A stretch of 64,000 nucleotides of DNA from Streptomyces sp. NRRL S-646. GTDB lineage: Bacteria; Actinomycetota; Actinomycetes; Streptomycetales; Streptomycetaceae. A program made the position numbers and the translations under genes. The notes beneath the pieces are model-generated. The model ran no database searches. It saw only the letters and a list, made by a program, of their open reading frames with translations, and was not told where the DNA came from. The stretch lies in NCBI RefSeq assembly GCF_000720765.1, contig NZ_JODC01000001.1, forward strand, positions 186,001 to 250,000, written 5' to 3'. Shown one piece after another: positions 26,643 through 37,479 of this stretch (positions within the stretch are counted from its first letter, which is position 1; each line of letters begins with the position of its first letter).

Positions 26643-27011
26643 ATGGACCGTGTGCGACCGCACGAGGAGCCCGTATCCCTCGAGATCAGCGGATGCAGCA
26701 AGGAGGACGCCCGGATCGTGTTCGACACCCTGTGTGCGTGCTTCGAGTCCGACCGGAGCCCCGAAGAGGTGCCGCAGCAGCTCCACGAGACCCGGCCGAT
26801 GGTGTGGCTCGGCACCTTCGAGGTGACCGACGCCCATGAGTGCCCGCCTCCCGCCCGGCTCTCGTCCTCCGTGGAGGCCGACGCGCAGGGTGGCTACTGG
26901 GCCATCGAGCGGCTGCGGTCCACGCTGGACTCGTTGTTCTCGGTGCGGGATCTTTCTTCGGCGTCGGGGGATCAGGAGAGGGAGTTGCACGTGCGGCTCG
27001 AAACCCGTTAA
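26643..27011 (+). CDS. hypothetical 122-aa protein
   Basis: A small acidic protein with ATG 26643 behind GAGAGGAG. It starts with a short ferredoxin-like or beta-alpha segment (VSLEISGCSKEDARIVFDTLCACF) and ends in a charged tail. I do not recognise a family; the ribosome site and codon bias support a real gene. It is 105 nt downstream of the secreted-protein gene and may share its message. Confidence 0.65.
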   Translation: MDRVRPHEEPVSLEISGCSKEDARIVFDTLCACFESDRSPEEVPQQLHETRPMVWLGTFEVTDAHECPPPARLSSSVEADAQGGYWAIERLRSTLDSLFSVRDLSSASGDQERELHVRLETR

Positions 27012-27108
27012 ACGCTCCGCGGAGTGCGGTTGTGTGTCTGCGGCTGCGTCGTGGCTGGTCGCGCCCACGCGGCGGTAGCCGCACCTTCAACACAGCCCCG
27101 CGCCCCCA

Positions 27109-28269
27109 TCAGGTCGCCAGTAGGCGCAGCACGGCCTGACGGTAGACGGCGTGGATCACGGGCAGGTCCTCCAGGTAGGCACGTTCGTCTGTGCCGTGCA
27201 GGCCTTCGTACCGTACGCCGAAACCCGCCGTGGCCGGGATGCCCTCGGACGCCAGTAGGTTGCCGATGTTCGAGGGGCCCGCGGTCTTCGGTCGGACCGT
27301 GAGGCCCGCTCGGGTGGCGGCGTCCAGCAGTGCGGCGGCGGGCTGGTCATTCTCGGTCAGACGGTACGGCGGCCAGGAGGCCACCTGGGTGATCGCGGTC
27401 GGGGTCGGGCCGGGCAGCTGCCGGTCCAGCTCCGCCGCCGCTGCGCGGACCAGGTGCTCCGCCGCGCGGGAGTCGAAGGCCGGAGTGGTGCGGATGTCGA
27501 CACCCAGCTCGCACAGGCCGGGCACCACGGAGAAGCCCTCGCCACCGTGGCAGGAGGTCACCGTCAGTTTCGGCGGCAGCGGGAACTCGCCCTCGGCGCC
27601 CGGGAGTTCGGCCTCGTCCAGCAGCTGCACCAGCCGCGCCGCCCGGGAGACGGCACCGAGCGCCGTGCGTCTCGACCCGGAGTGCCCCGACTCCGCGTGC
27701 ACCGCGATCGTGGCCCGCCACAGCCCGCGCCCGCCGACCACCACCTCGTCCGGGCCGGGATAGCCGATCATCACCCCGGCCGGGCGCACCGCGGCCGTGT
27801 CCGCGAGATAGGCCCGGGCTCCGCCGAAGCCGCCGGTGTGCTCGTCGGCGTCCAGCAGGACGGCGAGCCCGCCGCTCAGTTCCGGGGCCCGGGCACGCAG
27901 CTCCGCCGCGATCCGGCAGAACATCGCCGCCGCCAGCTTGGAATCGGCCGCGCCGCGCCCCCGCAGCCACCCGTCCACGACGTCCCCGCAGTCCGGCGGG
28001 AACGACCAGGCGCCCTCGTCGCCGTAGGGGGCGGTGTCCACGCAGGCGTCCAGCGCCCACCACGGCCCCGGCCGGCCACCCGCCACCTCCACCAGCAGGG
28101 CGATCGGCCGGCCCGCGTCGTCGTAGAGGCGGCGATACGGCAGGTCACGAGCGCCGAGCCAGTCTTCGAGGACGGCGAGCACGGGACCGTAGTCGTCGAT
28201 CCCGGCCCGGCTCGGGCGGCGGACCAGTGCCTGCGCGAGCTCGACCACCTCGGTGTCTTCTGGGCTCAT
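27109..28269 (-). CDS. M20-family metallopeptidase-like protein with altered metal ligands
   Basis: A 386-aa M20/ArgE/DapE-fold protein: GRGAADSKLAAAMF, then DADEHTGGFGGARAYL, and the late EGLHGTDERAYLEDLPVI. The usual HxD motif reads LDACVDT, so His is replaced by Cys, and the usual EE pair is E-H. The bridging Asp, the catalytic Glu and the C-terminal His remain. It could be a variant hydrolase or an inactive homologue. ATG 28269 gives the canonical start; it is divergent from fadH with a palindrome between. Confidence 0.82.
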   Translation of the reverse strand: MSPEDTEVVELAQALVRRPSRAGIDDYGPVLAVLEDWLGARDLPYRRLYDDAGRPIALLVEVAGGRPGPWWALDACVDTAPYGDEGAWSFPPDCGDVVDGWLRGRGAADSKLAAAMFCRIAAELRARAPELSGGLAVLLDADEHTGGFGGARAYLADTAAVRPAGVMIGYPGPDEVVVGGRGLWRATIAVHAESGHSGSRRTALGAVSRAARLVQLLDEAELPGAEGEFPLPPKLTVTSCHGGEGFSVVPGLCELGVDIRTTPAFDSRAAEHLVRAAAAELDRQLPGPTPTAITQVASWPPYRLTENDQPAAALLDAATRAGLTVRPKTAGPSNIGNLLASEGIPATAGFGVRYEGLHGTDERAYLEDLPVIHAVYRQAVLRLLAT

Positions 28270-28315
28270 GAGGCCACTGTGCCCGTGGGTGGTCCGCGTC
28301 ACCCCTCGCTCCTTA

Positions 28316-30400
<2,085 letters not shown>

Positions 30401-30431
30401 GGGGCCCTGCGGCCGTCCCTAGGATGACCCC

Positions 30432-30983
30432 ATGTCACTCCCGCATGCGATCCTCACCGCCCTGCTCGAAAAGCCGTCCTCGGGGCTGGAGCTGACCCGC
30501 CGGTTCGACAAGTCGATCGGCTACTTCTGGTCGGCGACGCATCAGCAGATCTATCGCGAGCTGGGGAGACTGGAGGCCGACGGCCAGATCCGGGCCCTGC
30601 CGTCCGAGCAGCCGGCCCGCGGGCAGAAGAAGAGCTACGAGGTCCTGCCCGCGGGCCGCGCCGAACTGGCCCGCTGGACCGCCGCGTCCCAGGACCCCAA
30701 GCCGCACCGCGATGTGATGCTGCTGCGGCTGCGTGCGGCGGCCGTGGTGGGTACTGCCGGCCTCGAGGCCGACCTGCGCCGCCATCTCGACCTGCACCGG
30801 CTGCAGTTGGCCGAGTACCAGGAGATCGAGCAGCGCGACTTCCCGCCCGGCAGGGACGCTCCCCAGGACCGGCTGCGGCACCTGGTGCTGCGAGCCGGCA
30901 TCGACCTGGAGACCTTCTGGACGCAGTGGCTCACGCACGCCCTGGAGGAGTTCGCCGAACTGCCCGGTTCCGAAGCGGTGTGA
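30432..30983 (+). CDS. PadR-family transcriptional regulator
   Basis: A 183-aa PadR protein: an N-terminal winged helix (ILTALLEKPSSGLELTRRFDKSIGYFW; TELGRL-like GRLEADGQI) and a C-terminal dimerisation helix bundle (residues 100-180). The PadR signature of aromatic residues after the recognition helix is present (SIGYFWSATHQQIYREL). It follows fadH and likely acts at the TGCAACTAGTTGCA site upstream of that gene. A hairpin lies directly after the stop. Confidence 0.9.
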   Translation: MSLPHAILTALLEKPSSGLELTRRFDKSIGYFWSATHQQIYRELGRLEADGQIRALPSEQPARGQKKSYEVLPAGRAELARWTAASQDPKPHRDVMLLRLRAAAVVGTAGLEADLRRHLDLHRLQLAEYQEIEQRDFPPGRDAPQDRLRHLVLRAGIDLETFWTQWLTHALEEFAELPGSEAV

Positions 30984-30985
30984 GC

Positions 30986-31000
30986 CCCACGGCTCGTGGG
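30986..31000. terminator. bidirectional hairpin between convergent genes
   Basis: CCCACG (30986-30991) and CGTGGG (30995-31000) form a 6-bp stem with a 3-nt loop, 2 nt after the padR stop. The convergent secreted-protein gene ends at 31012, so the hairpin can serve both directions. Confidence 0.5.
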
Positions 31001-31011
31001 CCCGGCAGCGC

Positions 31012-31569
31012 TCAGAGCCGGTTCGGCCGCGCACGCCGGCGCAGGTACCAGCCCGTCGCGATGACACCCGTGCCCACCAGGGCGGCGCCCACCCCGACCG
31101 TCAGCGGGCCGTAGTCCTGGACGGCGCCGCCGACACCGCCCATGACGCCGAGCGAGGGCGAGGGCCTGGTGGTGGCCGAGATGGTGGCGGCGGGCGTCGC
31201 GGTGGGGGTGGAGGCGGAGGAGACGACGACGCTCTGGGTGCCCGCATTGGTGCCGTTCGCGCACATCACCGTCACGGTGTACGTGCCGGGGCTCACGTTC
31301 GACCAGGCCGCCGACTGCAGGGCGCTGGTGCCCGACAGCGGCATCTGACGGGCCGGCTGGCTGCTGCTGAGCAACGTGGCGGTGCCGAACGTCCCGTTGC
31401 TGCCGCGCGGGAAGCACACGCTCGTGGTCACCGAAACGGTGGACCCGCTGGTGCTCACGGAGATCCCCGTCCCCTGCGCCGCGGCCGGCACGGCGGCCAG
31501 GGCGAGCGGGAGCGCGGCGACGGCTGCCGCGGTCAGGGCGGAGCGAACGAATGGCTGAGAGTTGCGCAT
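31012..31569 (-). CDS. secreted, membrane-anchored surface protein
   Basis: A 185-aa protein: an N-terminal signal peptide (ALTAAAVAALPLALAAVPAAA), a Ser/Thr/Gly-rich beta domain with two cysteines (VTTSVCFPRGSNG and TVMCANGTN), a Pro/Thr-rich linker, then a C-terminal helix (PLTVGVGAALVGTGVIATGWYL) and a basic tail RRRARPN. There is no LPxTG, so it is anchored by the helix rather than by sortase. GGAGGG precedes the ATG. Resembles small Streptomyces surface proteins; no role assigned. Confidence 0.75.
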   Translation of the reverse strand: MRNSQPFVRSALTAAAVAALPLALAAVPAAAQGTGISVSTSGSTVSVTTSVCFPRGSNGTFGTATLLSSSQPARQMPLSGTSALQSAAWSNVSPGTYTVTVMCANGTNAGTQSVVVSSASTPTATPAATISATTRPSPSLGVMGGVGGAVQDYGPLTVGVGAALVGTGVIATGWYLRRRARPNRL

Positions 31570-31745
31570 TGGACTGCCCTCCGACGGCACGGTTGGCGGT
31601 ACATCCCTTGCGCCGCCGAAGTCGGGAAAGGCCCGTGCTGCCTCAGGGGCAGCCAACGTCCCCGCGGCGCTCCCCGCATGCGGACCGCCTCCGGGCAGGT
31701 GACGGATTCCTCCTTCCGGCCCATGCCGCAGGCCTGTCACTGCCG

Positions 31746-32735
31746 TCAGCCGCCGGCCGCCCCGGTGGTCACCGTCCGCTCGACCGAGAAGCCGCCCCAG
31801 GTGCCGTCGGGCAGTCTGGCCCGGATCCGCACGCGGTGGCGCACGCCGGCATCCCGGCCGACGTAGAAGGAGTACGACGCCCGGTCGCGCGGCGCGTCTC
31901 CGCCGTAGACCAGGGAGGTGGCCGCCCTGCCGTCGAGGCGGATCCGGTACTCCGTGACCACGCCGTCGGTGCGCGGCGGGATCCAGCGCAGGTCGAGGTA
32001 GTAGGCCCCGCCGGCGCGGTGGCTCGTCGCCCGGAAGGCGGTGGGCGCCGTGCTGCGTCCGTCGTCGGAGCCCGGCGTGGTGAGGCGGACGGTGCTGCCG
32101 TGAGGCGAGAGGTTGTCGGCCGCGTCGCGGGCGCGGACGGTGAAGGCGTAGCGGGTGCCCGGCCGCAGCCCGGTGACCACGGTCGCCGTCTGTGCTCCGC
32201 CCACACTGTGGATCTTGGCGGCGCCCTGGTAGACGTCGTACGACACCACGGCCCGGTCGTCCCGCGACGCGGACCAGGACAGCTCGACGGCCCTGCTGCC
32301 GACCGCCCGGCCGCGCACCTCTCCCGGCCGCGTCGGTGCCGTGTCGTCCGCCGCAACGGCCGCCGGAGTCTCCGCCCGGACCCGGCGGCCGGGCGGTCCG
32401 AGCCGGCCCTCGGTGTTCCGGGCCCGCACGGTGAAGACGTACGTGGTGGACGGCCTGAGCCTGGTGACGTCCACCATGTGCCGGGAGCCGGGCACCTGCT
32501 CGACCTTGGTGGTGCCGCGATACACCTCGTAGACGCTGACGCGGGGGTTCGCGGACACCGCGTTCCACATCACGTGGACGCTGGTCGAACTGCCCGCCAC
32601 CGCGGTCACTCCCGTGGGGGCCGCCGGCAGCCCGCCGTCGTCCTCCCCGGCGCCGCTCCCGCCGCAGGAAGCGGCCAGGGCCAGTGCGGCACAGAGCGCG
32701 AGGGATCGGTACACGAGCACGGTGTCGTGACGCAC
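31746..32735 (-). CDS. lipoprotein with three fibronectin type III domains
   Basis: A 329-aa predicted lipoprotein: GTG start 32735 behind GGGGAGG, then SLALCAALALAASC, whose Cys lies in a lipobox-like context. Three FN3 repeats follow at about residues 40-130, 140-230 and 235-329, each with the Y-x-V-x-A core (YVFTVRARNTEG; YAFTVRARDAADN; VRIRARLPDGT). FN3 arrays are common on secreted chitinases and surface proteins of Streptomyces; no catalytic domain is attached here. It may bind polysaccharide or protein at the cell surface. Confidence 0.82.
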   Translation of the reverse strand: MRHDTVLVYRSLALCAALALAASCGGSGAGEDDGGLPAAPTGVTAVAGSSTSVHVMWNAVSANPRVSVYEVYRGTTKVEQVPGSRHMVDVTRLRPSTTYVFTVRARNTEGRLGPPGRRVRAETPAAVAADDTAPTRPGEVRGRAVGSRAVELSWSASRDDRAVVSYDVYQGAAKIHSVGGAQTATVVTGLRPGTRYAFTVRARDAADNLSPHGSTVRLTTPGSDDGRSTAPTAFRATSHRAGGAYYLDLRWIPPRTDGVVTEYRIRLDGRAATSLVYGGDAPRDRASYSFYVGRDAGVRHRVRIRARLPDGTWGGFSVERTVTTGAAGG

Positions 32736-33152
32736 TGCTCCGCCTCCCCGGACGACACGGCGGTAATGGTCCGGACCAATATTGCGCGGCTGGCGTGATC
32801 GCATCAAGGGGTTGGTTGCGGGCCGACAGCATGAGGGACGGCGTTGCAGACCGCCCGGCGGAGTTACGTATGCTGAAGCTCCTCACGGCCGAACTCTCCC
32901 TGAGGGATGGCGAGTTCATGCCGGTGGCGCGGGCCGCTGTCGTCGCTGTTCCCGCGCCGGACGCGGGTGGCCGGGCCGCCGGAGCCGACACGGGCTCAGG
33001 CGCCCGGCACCCTGCATGACGTCCGAAGACACGCCACGCCGTGACCCGCCTGGGGCTGTGCGCCGCCCGGTCCGCCTACGGTGGCCCCATGATCGCTACG
33101 GCGCCCGACCGGGCTGAATGCCCGTCAGTGCCCCTTCGGGAAAGGGCTTTTC
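32736..33152. other. intergenic region
   Basis: These 417 nt separate a lipoprotein gene and the chitosanase gene, which are transcribed divergently. I see no convincing gene. GGTAATGGTCCGGACCAATATTG near 32760-32783 contains the palindrome TGGTCCGGACCA, a possible operator for the lipoprotein promoter. Confidence 0.35.
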
Positions 33153-33848
33153 ATGGTGCGTGTCCAGTCGCTGACCCTGGCCGTGGCCGGTGCCGCTTTA
33201 CTCGCCCCGCCGATGCTGTCCGACGCCGCGACCCGCGGCCGGGCGGAGCCGGTGGCCTGGCGCGAGGGCGACGTCCGTGCCGCCGAACTGCTGGCCAAGG
33301 TGCGTGACTGCACCCAGATCTCCCGCGGCCGCTTCCGCAGCGACGCAGGCAGACCGGCCACGATTGCGGTGTGCGGCACCCGGCGCGCCGTCTTCTGGAA
33401 GGCCGACATGGACATCGACTGCGACGGACAGCCCGGCCCGCGCTGCAACCGCCGCACCGATCCGTCGTTCTCCGAGGCCACCGCCTATCAGCAGTCCGAC
33501 GGGCGCTACCTGAGCGCCGAACGCCTCCCGTACATCGTCGTGCCCGCCCCGAGCCGCACCTGGGACCACGACGACGACGGCGTCCGCGGCGGATCGGTCG
33601 CCGCCGTCGTCTACCGGGGCCGTGTGCAGTACGCGGTCGTGGGCGACATCGGCCCGGACAGCATCATCGGGGAGGCGTCCTACGCCACCGCCAAGGGCCT
33701 CGGCATCCGCCCGGGCCCGAACGGCGGAGCGCCCTCGGGCGTCACCTATATCGTCTTCAAGTACTCGCAGGTCAAACCGATCGAGAGCCATGCCGCCGCC
33801 GTCGCCGTGGGTCGGCGCCTGGCACAGCAGTTCGTGCATGGCGGATAG
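33153..33848 (+). CDS. GH75-family chitosanase
   Basis: A 231-aa secreted protein with a signal peptide at residues 1-25. The GH75 core is VFWKADMDIDCDGQPG (with the catalytic Asp), RTWDHDDDGVRGGSVAAVVYRG, and DIGPDSIIGEASYATAKGLGI (with the catalytic Glu region). Such enzymes cleave beta-1,4 links in chitosan outside the cell. The ATG at 33153 has a modest GGGAAAGGG site. No chitin-related neighbours are seen apart from the DasR-like site far upstream. Confidence 0.9.
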   Translation: MVRVQSLTLAVAGAALLAPPMLSDAATRGRAEPVAWREGDVRAAELLAKVRDCTQISRGRFRSDAGRPATIAVCGTRRAVFWKADMDIDCDGQPGPRCNRRTDPSFSEATAYQQSDGRYLSAERLPYIVVPAPSRTWDHDDDGVRGGSVAAVVYRGRVQYAVVGDIGPDSIIGEASYATAKGLGIRPGPNGGAPSGVTYIVFKYSQVKPIESHAAAVAVGRRLAQQFVHGG

Positions 33849-33862
33849 ACGCCGGGGCGTCG

Positions 33863-34624
33863 TCAGACGGCCGCCCACCCGTTGTCGACCGGCAGGATCA
33901 CGCCGTTGACGTTGCTCGCCGCGTCCGAGGCGAGGAACACGATCGCGGCGGCCTGCTCCTCCGGCTGGGACACGCGTCCGACATTGCCCATGTACGGGCC
34001 GAGAGCCGCCGGGCCGTGGGCGCTCCCGTCGATGTCGGGGATCATCCCCGTGGCGGTGCCGCCCGGGGCGACGGCGTTGCTGCGGATGCCCTGGTTGCGG
34101 TACATCACCGCGAGGGACTTGGTCAGGCCCACCACTCCGTGCTTCGAGGCCGTGTACGCCGCGCCCGCCGCGCTGCCCCGGATGCCGGCCTCGGAGGCGG
34201 TGTTCACGATCGCGCCCCTGCCCGCCTGAAGCATGTGCGGCAGCACCGCCCGTGTGAGCAGGAACGGGGCGGTGAGATTGACCCGTATGACCTTCTCCCA
34301 CTCGGCGTCGCCGACGTCCGCGAGCGCCGACATCCGGTCCATGATCCCGGCGTTGTTCACCAGGACGTCCACGCCGCCGAAGCTCTCCACGGCCGTCCGG
34401 ACCACCTGGTCGACCACGGCCTGATCGCTCAGGTCGCCCACCACGGCGACCGCGGCGCCGCCCGCCTGCTCGATCTCCTTGACGACCGCGTCCGCGCCCT
34501 CGGCGTTGAGGTCTGCCACAACGACCCACGCGCCCTGTGCCGCGAAGGCCAGAGCGGCAGCCCGCCCGATGCCCGAGCCCGCTCCGGTGACGATGACGCT
34601 GCGCCCGTCGAGTCCACTGGCCAT
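33863..34624 (-). CDS. SDR-family oxidoreductase
   Basis: A 253-aa classical short-chain dehydrogenase: nucleotide motif VTGAGSGIGRAAAL, NNAGIMDR, catalytic Ser in NTASEAG and the YTASK Tyr-Lys pair, and PGGTATGM near the C-terminus. The cofactor-selecting residue after strand 2 is Asp (VVVADLN), suggesting NAD(H). It is divergent from a TetR regulator with an inverted repeat between them, the standard arrangement for substrate-responsive control. The substrate is unknown. Confidence 0.9.
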   Translation of the reverse strand: MASGLDGRSVIVTGAGSGIGRAAALAFAAQGAWVVVADLNAEGADAVVKEIEQAGGAAVAVVGDLSDQAVVDQVVRTAVESFGGVDVLVNNAGIMDRMSALADVGDAEWEKVIRVNLTAPFLLTRAVLPHMLQAGRGAIVNTASEAGIRGSAAGAAYTASKHGVVGLTKSLAVMYRNQGIRSNAVAPGGTATGMIPDIDGSAHGPAALGPYMGNVGRVSQPEEQAAAIVFLASDAASNVNGVILPVDNGWAAV

Positions 34625-34699
34625 GAGGTGCTCCTGTCCATGCGTACGAGGACCCGCACAGATGCCCGCGAGCCCGGTGTGCGCACACCCTACGACTTA

Positions 34700-34716
34700 A
34701 TGTCTGCGAGTGACAT
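34700..34716. promoter_or_regulatory. TetR-type operator between sdr and tetR
   Basis: ATGTC (34700-34704) and GACAT (34712-34716) form an inverted repeat with a 7-nt spacer, flanked by TTA and AAA. It lies in the divergent promoter region, 53 nt before tetR, and is a good candidate for repressor binding. Confidence 0.55.
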
Positions 34717-34768
34717 AAAGAGGTGCGGGAGAATTCCGGGAGAGTGATCACCAAAGCCGGAGGGACAC

Positions 34769-35407
34769 ATGACCGCAGCCCGCGGACGCACAGGACGACC
34801 GCCCCTGACCGAGGAGCGCAAGGCCGAGATCCGGCTGGAGATCGCCCGGGCCGCGGTGGACCTGTTCGTCACCCAGGGCGTCACGGCGACCACCGGCGAG
34901 CAGATCGGGCAGGCCGTCGGCGTCTCCGCGCGCACCGTGTGGCGCTACTTCCCCAGCAAAGAGGCCTGCGTACGGCCGCTGTTCACGGCCGGCATCGACA
35001 TGATCGCCGCCCGGCTGCGGGACTGGGCGCACGGACAGCCCCTCGAGGACATCTTCGCGCCGGAGCTGACCGCGGACCTGGCCGTCGTCGCCGGGCCCGA
35101 CCGGGCAACCGTTGGCGCGCTGGTACAGCTGACCCGCACCGAGCCGGACCTGCGCGCCGTCTGGCTCCAGACCTACGACGAGGCCGAACCGGCGTTCGCC
35201 CGCGCCCTCGCCGAGCGCGCCGGACTGCCTGCGGACGACCTGAGGCCCACGATCCAGGCGGCGATGTTCAACGCGGCCCTGCGCGCGGCCGTCGAGCACT
35301 ACGCCTGGCGCACCGCAGACGCGGAGCCCGACCACGTGACGGCGGAGGCCGAGCTGACGGCAACCATGCGCTCGGCCCTCGCCGTCGCCGCGGAGGGACT
35401 CGGGTGA
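34769..35407 (+). CDS. TetR-family transcriptional regulator
   Basis: A 212-aa regulator with the TetR helix-turn-helix at residues 25-70 (TTGEQIGQAVGVSARTVWRYFPSKEACVRPLF). The C-terminal ligand domain is of the MftR/AcyltransfTetR type (residues 100-200). It is divergent from the SDR gene, which it probably represses. A short palindrome between the genes is the likely operator. The inducer is unknown. Confidence 0.9.
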   Translation: MTAARGRTGRPPLTEERKAEIRLEIARAAVDLFVTQGVTATTGEQIGQAVGVSARTVWRYFPSKEACVRPLFTAGIDMIAARLRDWAHGQPLEDIFAPELTADLAVVAGPDRATVGALVQLTRTEPDLRAVWLQTYDEAEPAFARALAERAGLPADDLRPTIQAAMFNAALRAAVEHYAWRTADAEPDHVTAEAELTATMRSALAVAAEGLG

Positions 35408-35434
35408 GAGGTCTCCTCGGACCTTTCGGTGGCT

Positions 35435-35845
35435 TCAGACCTTCCGGTAGGTGTACGCCTCCGCGGCGGCCGCCTCCACCGCCGCGAGGTCCGCGCCCGT
35501 GGCCGCCGTGACCACCGCGGCCACCGCCCCCTCCACGAACGGGGCGTCCACCAGCCGTGTCTGGTCGGGGAGTTCGTCGCCCTCGGCGAGCAGCGCCTTC
35601 ACCGTGAGCACGGCACTACCGAGGTCGGTGAGGACGGCGACCCCCGCGCCCCGGTCCACGGACGCGGCCGCAGCGGCGATCAGCTCCGCGCTCGTGCCGA
35701 GCTCGCCTCCCTCGGTGCCGCCCGCCGGGGCGACCGGCACCGAGACCCCGCCGCCCGCCAGCCCCTTCGCCAACTCGGCCACGGAGGCTGCCACTTCGGC
35801 GCTGTGCGACACCAGCACGATCCCGACCTGTTTCCCGTCACTCAT
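35435..35845 (-). CDS. dhaM: PTS-dependent dihydroxyacetone kinase, phosphotransferase subunit DhaM
   Basis: A 136-aa EIIA-Man-like domain: GIVLVSHSAEVAASVAELAKGL contains the phosphorylated histidine, and GVAVLTDLGSAVLTVKALL is the conserved core. It carries only this domain, so phosphate must come from HPr and enzyme I elsewhere. DhaM phosphorylates ADP bound in DhaL. Its ATG overlaps the dhaL stop by 8 nt. Confidence 0.92.
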   Translation of the reverse strand: MSDGKQVGIVLVSHSAEVAASVAELAKGLAGGGVSVPVAPAGGTEGGELGTSAELIAAAAASVDRGAGVAVLTDLGSAVLTVKALLAEGDELPDQTRLVDAPFVEGAVAAVVTAATGADLAAVEAAAAEAYTYRKV

Positions 35846-36440
35846 CGTCGGCCTCCGCGAGGGCGGCGACGAGCAGCGCCGACGAGGTGGCGCCGGGATC
35901 CTGGTGCCCGATGCTGCGCTCTCCGAGATAGCTGGCCCGGCCCTTGCGGGCCTGCAACGGGGTGGTCGCGAGGGCGCCCTCTTCGGCGGCGGTGCGGGCC
36001 GCGGCGAACCCGCCGGCGTCGAGCGCGTCCACGGCCGGCACCAGCGCGTCGATCATGGTCTTGTCGCCGGGTGCGGCGCCGCCGAGCGTCATCACCGCCT
36101 CCACCCCGGCCCGCAGGGCTTCGGCGAACTGCGCCTCGCTGACCTCGCCGGAGTCCCCGAGCGCCTTGCCCGTACGGCGCAGCAGCGTGCCGTAGAGGGG
36201 CCCCGACGCACCGCCGACCGTCGAGATCAGCTGCCGCCCGGCCTGGATCAGGACGGCACCGGGCGTGTCCGGCGCCTCCTTCTCCAGGGTCGCGGCCACG
36301 GCCCGGAACCCGCGCTGCAGATTGCTGCCGTGGTCGGCGTCCCCGATGGGCGAGTCGAGGGCGGTGAGCCGTTCCGCCTCGCGGTCCACGGACGCGGCGG
36401 TCGCCGTCATCCAACGGCGGAAGAAGTCGGCGTCGAGCAC
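35838..36440 (-). CDS. dhaL: dihydroxyacetone kinase ADP-binding subunit DhaL
   Basis: A 200-aa helical-barrel protein with the nucleotide-magnesium aspartates in SPIGDADHGSNLQRGF and with TVGGASGPLYGTLL, GDKTMIDALVPAVDAL. DhaL holds ADP as a fixed cofactor and transfers phosphate to dihydroxyacetone bound to DhaK. It is 46 nt downstream of dhaK and overlaps dhaM. Confidence 0.94.
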   Translation of the reverse strand: MLDADFFRRWMTATAASVDREAERLTALDSPIGDADHGSNLQRGFRAVAATLEKEAPDTPGAVLIQAGRQLISTVGGASGPLYGTLLRRTGKALGDSGEVSEAQFAEALRAGVEAVMTLGGAAPGDKTMIDALVPAVDALDAGGFAAARTAAEEGALATTPLQARKGRASYLGERSIGHQDPGATSSALLVAALAEADDE

Positions 36441-36486
36441 TGGATCTCCTTGCGTGGTAGGTACGTTGACACCTCGGCCCGCCGGT

Positions 36487-37479
36487 CTACATGCCCCAGC
36501 GCAGCCCGGGCGTCTTCACCGGCGCGTCCCACAGCCGCAGCAGCTCCTCGTCGATCTGGCACAGGGTGACCGAGGCACCGGCCATGTCGAGGGAGGTGAC
36601 GTAGTTGCCCACCAGCGTCCGGGCGACGGCGACGCCGCGCTCGCCGAGCACCCGCTGCACCTCGGCGTTGAACCCGTACAGCTCCAGCAGCGGCGTCGCA
36701 CCCATGCCGTTGACCAGGACGAGGACCGGGTTGCGCGGGGGCATGTCCTCCAGGATCGCGTTCACCGCGTACTCGGCGATCTCACCCGAGGTCATCATTG
36801 CCCGCCGCTGCCGGCCGGGCTCGCCGTGGATGCCGATGCCCAACTCCAGCTCTCCCGAGGGCAGATCGAAGGTGGGGCTGCCCTTGGCGGGTGTGGTGCA
36901 GGCGCTGAGCGCGACGCCGAAGCTGCGGGAGTTCTCGTTGACCTGCCGGCCGATCGCCTCCACCTGCTCCAGCGACTGCCCCTCGTCCGCCGCCGCGCCC
37001 GCGATCTTCTCCACGAACAGAGTGCCGCCGACACCGCGCCGCCCGGCCGTGTAGAGGCTGTCGGTGACCGCCACGTCATCGTTGACCAGCACCTTGGCCA
37101 CCTGGATGCCCTCGTCCTCGGCGAGCTCGGCGGCCATGTCGAAATTGAGCACGTCGCCGGTGTAGTTCTTCACGATGAACAGCACGCCCGCCCCGCTGTC
37201 CACGGCCGCCGCGGCGCGCGCCATCTGATCGGGAACCGGCGAGGTGAACACCTCACCCGGACAGGCCGCCGACAGCATGCCGGGACCAACGAACCCGCCG
37301 TGCAGCGGCTCGTGCCCCGAGCCGCCCCCGGAGATCAGGGCGACCTTTCCGGCGACCGGGGCATCCCGCCGTACGATCACCCGGTTCTCCACGTCGACGG
37401 TCAGCTCGGGATGGGCGGACGCCATGCCTCGCAGGGCGTCCGCGACCACGGTCTCCGCCACATTGATCAGCATCTTCAT
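36487..37479 (-). CDS. dhaK: dihydroxyacetone kinase substrate-binding subunit DhaK
   Basis: The 330-aa protein carries GGGSGHEPLHGGFVGPGM near residue 50, NYTGDVLNFDMAAELA, and ELGIGIHGEPG, whose His forms the hemiaminal with dihydroxyacetone. It is the first gene of a dhaKLM operon, with AGGAGG before the ATG. DhaK, DhaL and DhaM together convert dihydroxyacetone to its phosphate using PEP. No glycerol dehydrogenase or transporter lies nearby. Confidence 0.95.
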   Translation of the reverse strand: MKMLINVAETVVADALRGMASAHPELTVDVENRVIVRRDAPVAGKVALISGGGSGHEPLHGGFVGPGMLSAACPGEVFTSPVPDQMARAAAAVDSGAGVLFIVKNYTGDVLNFDMAAELAEDEGIQVAKVLVNDDVAVTDSLYTAGRRGVGGTLFVEKIAGAAADEGQSLEQVEAIGRQVNENSRSFGVALSACTTPAKGSPTFDLPSGELELGIGIHGEPGRQRRAMMTSGEIAEYAVNAILEDMPPRNPVLVLVNGMGATPLLELYGFNAEVQRVLGERGVAVARTLVGNYVTSLDMAGASVTLCQIDEELLRLWDAPVKTPGLRWGM

